Assembly: GCA_951804985.1 (NCBI GenBank)
Contig: OX638131.1
Span: 35,681,544 to 35,745,543 of the forward strand
Source of the DNA: Dryomyza anilis
Lineage: Eukaryota > Arthropoda > Insecta > Diptera > Dryomyzidae
Length of the DNA stretch: 64,000 nt
Direction of reading: 5' to 3'
Shown here piece by piece: positions 59,273-64,000 of this stretch (position 1 is its first letter; each line of letters opens with the position of its first letter). Below the pieces are notes generated by a model, which made no database searches, was not told the DNA's origin, and worked only from the letters and a program-made list of their open reading frames with translations. Position numbers and translations under genes: made by a program.

Positions 59273-59803
59273 TCAATTGAAAGGAGACAGCACTATAGAC
59301 GATTGATCGTATGGGTTCCAAAGCGGGGCTTCGGCGAAGTTAGCGGCAACGGCAGCTGCTCTACGACGACGACCACGACAAAGCTGTCGGAATGCCAGGC
59401 CGATGACTAAGCTAGCGGCAGCCACCACCAGTCGCAGACACGTTTTCGGATGTGGCGTAAAACGGTGCGGAACGACGTATGCTGGTTCAGAGCGCCGACA
59501 AACCGAGGAGGTGGTTTTTAGCCATAAAAAAGCAGATTTTTTTTGTGTTATTTTAAGCCAGCTAAGATTGTTGTCTACCGTCGTCGCACTAGTGTTAATC
59601 TGTACAGCTAGTGTAGTAGTTGTTCTTGTTGTTGTTGTTGTTGCTATGAAGGATTGATGTACCATGGTGCAACTAATGAAAGGAAGGGGTAGCTGGGGAC
59701 AGAGGCTCTGTAGCCGTCGAGACAAGCGAACAATTGTTTGCATTGTGTTGCATGCAACAATGCAATTTGCGGAGAAATTGTTTGAAACTAATTGGAAAAA
59801 CAT
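59273..59803 (-). CDS. Putative single-pass membrane protein or terminal exon
   Basis: A 176-codon minus-strand frame from ATG at 59803 to TGA. The first ~95 residues are low quality (TTTTTRTTTT run, AT-rich codons). The last ~75 are G/C-richer at third positions and read as a basic-flanked hydrophobic segment, TCLRLVVAAASLVIGLAF near 123-140, followed by RQLCRGRRRR and a tail with LWNPYDQSSIV. This could be a C-terminal exon with an acceptor near CTCTGAACCAG/C (~59483), or a short protein starting at the internal Met (MVHQSF, Kozak-like CACCATGG at ~59663). The opposite strand also has an open frame here (59307-59657), Arg/Ala-rich and less protein-like. No family recognised. Confidence 0.4.
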   Translation of the reverse strand: MFFQLVSNNFSANCIVACNTMQTIVRLSRRLQSLCPQLPLPFISCTMVHQSFIATTTTTRTTTTLAVQINTSATTVDNNLSWLKITQKKSAFLWLKTTSSVCRRSEPAYVVPHRFTPHPKTCLRLVVAAASLVIGLAFRQLCRGRRRRAAAVAANFAEAPLWNPYDQSSIVLSPFN

Positions 59804-60035
59804 GAAATCAAACTGAAAAAAATAAATTCATATAACTGAATTTAGTTTAAATAAAATCGAGAGAAGAAACAAAAAATATGTGGTACAAATTTAATTAAAT
59901 TTTGTAATTTTTAGATTGTTTTTGCTAAACTAACTGAGTTTCAATTAAGTTAGTTTTATGGCTTTTTAAATTTCACACTTTAATGGCGCCCAACGTAACG
60001 CCCTCTATATTGGTATGTGTGCGAGTGTGACAACT

Positions 60036-61767
60036 ACACTGTGTCACATTTTTATATTTTAATATTTTAATATTTTAATATTTTAATATTTTAATATTTT
60101 AATATTTTAATATTTTAATATTTTAATATTTTAATATTTTAATATTTTAATATTTTAATATTTTAATATTTTAATATTTTAATATTTTAATATTTTAATA
60201 TTTTAATATTTTAATATTTTAATATTTTAATATTTTAATATTTTAATATTTTAATATTTTAATATTTTAATATTTTAATATTTTAATATTTTAATATTTT
60301 AATATTTTAATATTTTAATATTTTAATATTTTAATATTTTAATATTTTAATATTTTAATATTTTAATATTTTAATATTTTAATATTTTAATATTTTAATA
60401 TTTTAATATTTTAATATTTTAATATTTTAATATTTTAATATTTTAATATTTTAATATTTTAATATTTTAATATTTTAATATTTTAATATTTTAATATTTT
60501 AATATTTTAATATTTTAATATTTTAATATTTTAATATTTTAATATTTTAATATTTTAATATTTTAATATTTTAATATTTTAATATTTTAATATTTTAATA
60601 TTTTAATATTTTAATATTTTAATATTTTAATATTTTAATATTTTAATATTTTAATATTTTAATATTTTAATATTTTAATATTTTAATATTTTAATATTTT
60701 AATATTTTAATATTTTAATATTTTAATATTTTAATATTTTAATATTTTAATATTTTAATATTTTAATATTTTAATATTTTAATATTTTAATATTTTAATA
60801 TTTTAATATTTTAATATTTTAATATTTTAATATTTTAATATTTTAATATTTTAATATTTTAATATTTTAATATTTTAATATTTTAATATTTTAATATTTT
60901 AATATTTTAATATTTTAATATTTTAATATTTTAATATTTTAATATTTTAATATTTTAATATTTTAATATTTTAATATTTTAATATTTTAATATTTTAATA
61001 TTTTAATATTTTAATATTTTAATATTTTAATATTTTAATATTTTAATATTTTAATATTTTAATATTTTAATATTTTAATATTTTAATATTTTAATATTTT
61101 AATATTTTAATATTTTAATATTTTAATATTTTAATATTTTAATATTTTAATATTTTAATATTTTAATATTTTAATATTTTAATATTTTAATATTTTAATA
61201 TTTTAATATTTTAATATTTTAATATTTTAATATTTTAATATTTTAATATTTTAATATTTTAATATTTTAATATTTTAATATTTTAATATTTTAATATTTT
61301 AATATTTTAATATTTTAATATTTTAATATTTTAATATTTTAATATTTTAATATTTTAATATTTTAATATTTTAATATTTTAATATTTTAATATTTTAATA
61401 TTTTAATATTTTAATATTTTAATATTTTAATATTTTAATATTTTAATATTTTAATATTTTAATATTTTAATATTTTAATATTTTAATATTTTAATATTTT
61501 AATATTTTAATATTTTAATATTTTAAAATTTTAATATTTTAATATTTTAATATTTTAATATTTTAATATTTTAATATTTTAATATTTTAATATTTTAATA
61601 TTTTAATATTTTAATATTTTAATATTTTAATATTTTAATATTTTAATATTTTAATATTTTAATATTTTAATATTTTAATATTTTAATATTTTTTATGTTT
61701 GGTTATATAAACCACAAACATTATTATATTCAGAATAAGCATTTCAAATTTTATTGTTACACAGTGT
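60036..61767. mobile_element. TA-flanked inverted-repeat element hosting a satellite
   Basis: The left end CACTGTGTCACA (60036-60047) and right end TGTTACACAGTG (61755-61766) are inverted repeats with one mismatch. The similarity extends through the flanks (CAACTACACTGTGT against ACACAGTGTAATTG). TA stands immediately outside each end, as expected for a Tc1/mariner-like MITE. Nearly the whole interior is the 8-bp satellite; only short unique edges remain (ATGTTTGGTTATATAAACCA near 61.69 kb). Confidence 0.7.
60053..61692 (+). repeat. 8-bp (TTTTAATA) satellite, about 204 copies
   Basis: Perfectly uniform TTTTAATA units for ~1.64 kb, with one visible variant (TTTTAAAATT at ~61522-61531). AATATT within the unit is palindromic, so strands can self-pair. 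The homogeneity points to very recent expansion, or to an assembly artefact in copy number. Confidence 0.97.
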
Positions 61768-62999
61768 AATTGCTTCATTGCAATTTAATTAATAATTCAA
61801 TTCGTTTATTGGCAATTTTTGTTCCTATTACTTTCGTTGGTAAGTATTTTTATTTATTTTTTGTTGTCTGTTATTTTAAAATAACTAGTTATTTGTTTGT
61901 GATGACAATCTGACAATTAGACGACGCCACTTCCGTTGAGTCATAGAACTGATTTATTTTAGTTCTATGTCCAATAAATTTATATGATAAATAACTGACT
62001 AATTTACGATAATAGTTACACATTTTCAAAGCACATGTGGGGGCGTAGGTTTATTGTAATACACCGAAAAACATGATGTTAGTTGTGGGAAAATACATTA
62101 ATTTGGTGATTTAAATGGATTGGTTCAAATATTGCCAGATAGAAAAAAAAATACTCCGAAGAATAAAATTTCTAAGGAAAAGAAGAACATTACAAGATAA
62201 AACATTAAAAAAATGTAAAAATATCGTTTTATGAGAAGAAAGGGACAAAGAAGGGCAATTAAAAAAAAAAGAAGAACAAAAAAAAGAAAATATATTTCGA
62301 AGGGGATAAAAAGGACTGACGTTCTAATCGAAGGACGAATATTCCCCATTGAATTAATGTTTTTATTTTATAAAATTAACAAATGCGGTTAATGGCGAAA
62401 ACAAAAAAAAGCTTTAATTCCCATGACAGGTATTAGTAGAAAGTATATGTAGATTAATTCAAAATCGAATTCCAGAAATTCACATGATTGATAACAACAA
62501 CAAATACAAACTGTTCATAACACCATGAATCACAATCGATGTGACACCCATGTGTAAATGATTGAGTGTGTTCTCGGTAAAATAAAATTATAATGATTTA
62601 ACGCAACGATAGGCAGCAGGGTTTTTCAAAAGATTTGGAAAGTATTTGAAAACCAAACCCATGAAAAAAATGAATTAAAACGTCTGTTCAAAAAAGCGGC
62701 GCCGTACTGCTTCCGTGTTTGAGAATTTGCTCCAAATTTTTAGCAGGTTCGTGTGGTGTTTTTCGTTTTAGTGTTTAAAGTATATACATAAAAAGTATAA
62801 AAAAAAAACAAATCAGCTAATTGCGCGTGTCACACATTCCGCGAGTTCGTTGAATTCCGCTGTATGCACACAGTGGGCTCTATTCAATCACGCAATGTTA
62901 AAATTTCAAATTATATTAAATTATGAATATTAATTGTATACATATTAAACATTTTATGATTATGCAAATTTAATTCAATTTAAACTACAAAATAAACCA
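61768..62999. other. Noncoding stretch
   Basis: AT-rich with a purine-rich block at 62.13-62.31 kb (GAAGAATAAAATTTC..., AAAGAAGAACAAAAAAAAG). No supported exon. Confidence 0.4.
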
Positions 63000-63480
63000 C
63001 TGTGCGAGGACAAGTTTTTGCATACGACAAGTGCGAAATATCCATTAACACCGGGGCAGCCATTGGTTCTCTTTTCAACGTTGCAAAAGACTCTAGCAGC
63101 TGAAGAGCGCAAAATAGTGCGAATGCTTAGAGAGAGAGCGTAAAAGATTAGTTTTTTTTGAGAGCGACTAGACAGTGGGCAACGAACGCACTTTGCTTTC
63201 TTTTATTTTTATATAATTTAATCATTTTGCTGTTTCCGCGAAACCGTTGTCAACGGCGGCTTCTTTCTGCATGGCTGTCGATTTGTCGATCAGTCGTAAT
63301 TCAATTCAAATCTTTTTTTTTTCGTATTCACACCTAATCAGCAGTGAGTGATCGCGTGTGAGATAAGGCTAACGACCTCCTCGTGCAGCACCAGCAGCCG
63401 CACGAGAGACGTTGGCAGAGAATCACAACCAACCGTGATCGTGGCCGTGTCCTAAGACAACTTTAATCACATCAACACCT
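63000..63480 (+). promoter_or_regulatory. Promoter-like / 5' UTR-like island
   Basis: GC-richer with GAGA motifs (TAGAGAGAGAGCG at ~63129), an initiator-like GATCAGTCGT (start A at 63292) and a leader-like stretch (CTCCTCGTGCAGCACCAGCA, CGCACGAGAGACGTTGGCAG). No start codon with a long frame follows, so any coding exon must lie beyond the window. Orientation to the right is inferred from the initiator. Confidence 0.4.
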
Positions 63481-63568
63481 TGATCAGTCTAAGGTTACTA
63501 TGCAGTGGTCTTTCATGTTTTAAACAGACCCCCATACTCCAAATGCTTTTGTGTTTTAATAGTGAAGG

Positions 63569-63740
63569 CCGTCTGTCTGTCTGTTGAAATCACGATTACA
63601 GAAAACCTAGAAGAGCTAGATCAATGAAACTCCGATTTTAGATTACATATATATCTATGCTGCCTGGTATTGAAAATGAGTATGATGGGTCCATTGTTAC
63701 CTGTGACCCGATCACTTATATTCAAATACCTCATATAACA
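63569..63740 (+). repeat. Family R dispersed repeat, copy 4 (best preserved)
   Basis: GCCGTCTGTCTGTCTGTTGA, AAATCACGATTACAGAAAAC, CTAGAAGAGCTAGATCAATG, CTGCCTGGTATTGAAAATGA, GTTACCTGTGACCCGATCAC: each block has a counterpart in the same order at 5634-5830 (reversed). Confidence 0.75.
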
Positions 63741-63854
63741 CTAACGGGTGAGTTTTACTTTACAACGGCCTAAGGGGATTTTTTTTTGTGTATAAACCCC
63801 TTGATTTCATGATCAAATATATAAAAACGTAACAACGAAGTTGAAACCTTTTTT

Positions 63855-63935
63855 TTTTTTTTGTTATAAGAACTGGCTTAACAGTTGAGAGAAACGTATA
63901 TTTTGGTTGTCACAATACATTTTATACTGACGAAA
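63855..63935 (-). mobile_element. Family B fragment
   Basis: TTATAAGAACTGGCTTAACA and GTTGAGAGAAACGTATATTT correspond to the TCGGTT / CTCTCAAC region of family B in reverse. Only this fragment is visible. Confidence 0.45.
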
Positions 63936-64000
63936 TGTTTTTTAATGTAATTTTTAAAAATAAATATAAAAATTACATTAAATCGTTGTGTTTAATAGAA

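Overview
This window looks like AT-rich, gene-poor nuclear DNA from a higher fly (Diptera). The grounds are insect-type initiator (TCAGTT/TCAGTC) and GAGA motifs, a CAAAATG start context, an exon bounded by canonical splice sites, tRNA-derived SINEs, many short inverted-repeat elements and an LTR with a 4-bp target duplication. There is no operon-like packing, no rRNA and no CRISPR. I cannot name the species.

Coding content is very small. (1) A 27-codon GC3-rich ORF at 6864-6947 encodes an almost wholly hydrophobic micropeptide. It follows a GAGA-rich, initiator-bearing leader and is followed by poly(A) signals. (2) A minus-strand exon of about 906 bp (41154-40249) has a good acceptor and donor and encodes about 300 residues of a Ser/Pro/Ala-rich phosphoprotein-like chain that I do not recognise. 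(3) A less certain minus-strand ORF (59803-59273) has a GC-rich 3' half encoding one hydrophobic segment followed by a basic run. Promoter-like or 5'-UTR-like islands lie near 54.3-54.8 kb (TATA box) and 63.0-63.5 kb. The rest is probably intron or intergenic DNA.

Mobile and repeated DNA dominates. Family A is a foldback element (AAGGGTTTTTC ends, TA target) at 0.4, 1.6, 5.3, 39.1 and 57.4 kb. Family B is a ~300-bp element with CACACAGAA-type ends and close to 20 full or partial copies; it forms a four-unit tandem array at 32.4-33.8 kb. Family D is a Helitron-like element carrying 15-bp minisatellites (18.7 and 56 kb). Family E is a MITE with TACACCCAGAAAAA ends (23.8-24.5 and 42.5 kb). Family R is a dispersed repeat of roughly 110-200 bp (5.7, 36.4, 42.9, 63.6 kb). 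SINE1 (8.5, 19.2, 56.5 kb) and SINE2 (3.0, 24.6 kb) are tRNA-derived, some copies with clear target duplications. There is also a solo LTR (22781-23304), and nested palindromic elements at 26.2-27.1 and 28.8-29.8 kb.

Two large satellites stand out. One is a 12-bp AT array at 49.2-50.9 kb. The other is a nearly perfect 8-bp (TTTTAATA) array of about 200 copies at 60.05-61.69 kb, which lies inside a TA-flanked terminal inverted repeat pair. At 56.84-57.73 kb a ~350-bp tandem duplication preserves the empty target site of a family A insertion beside the filled one, which fixes the element's ends and its TA target.
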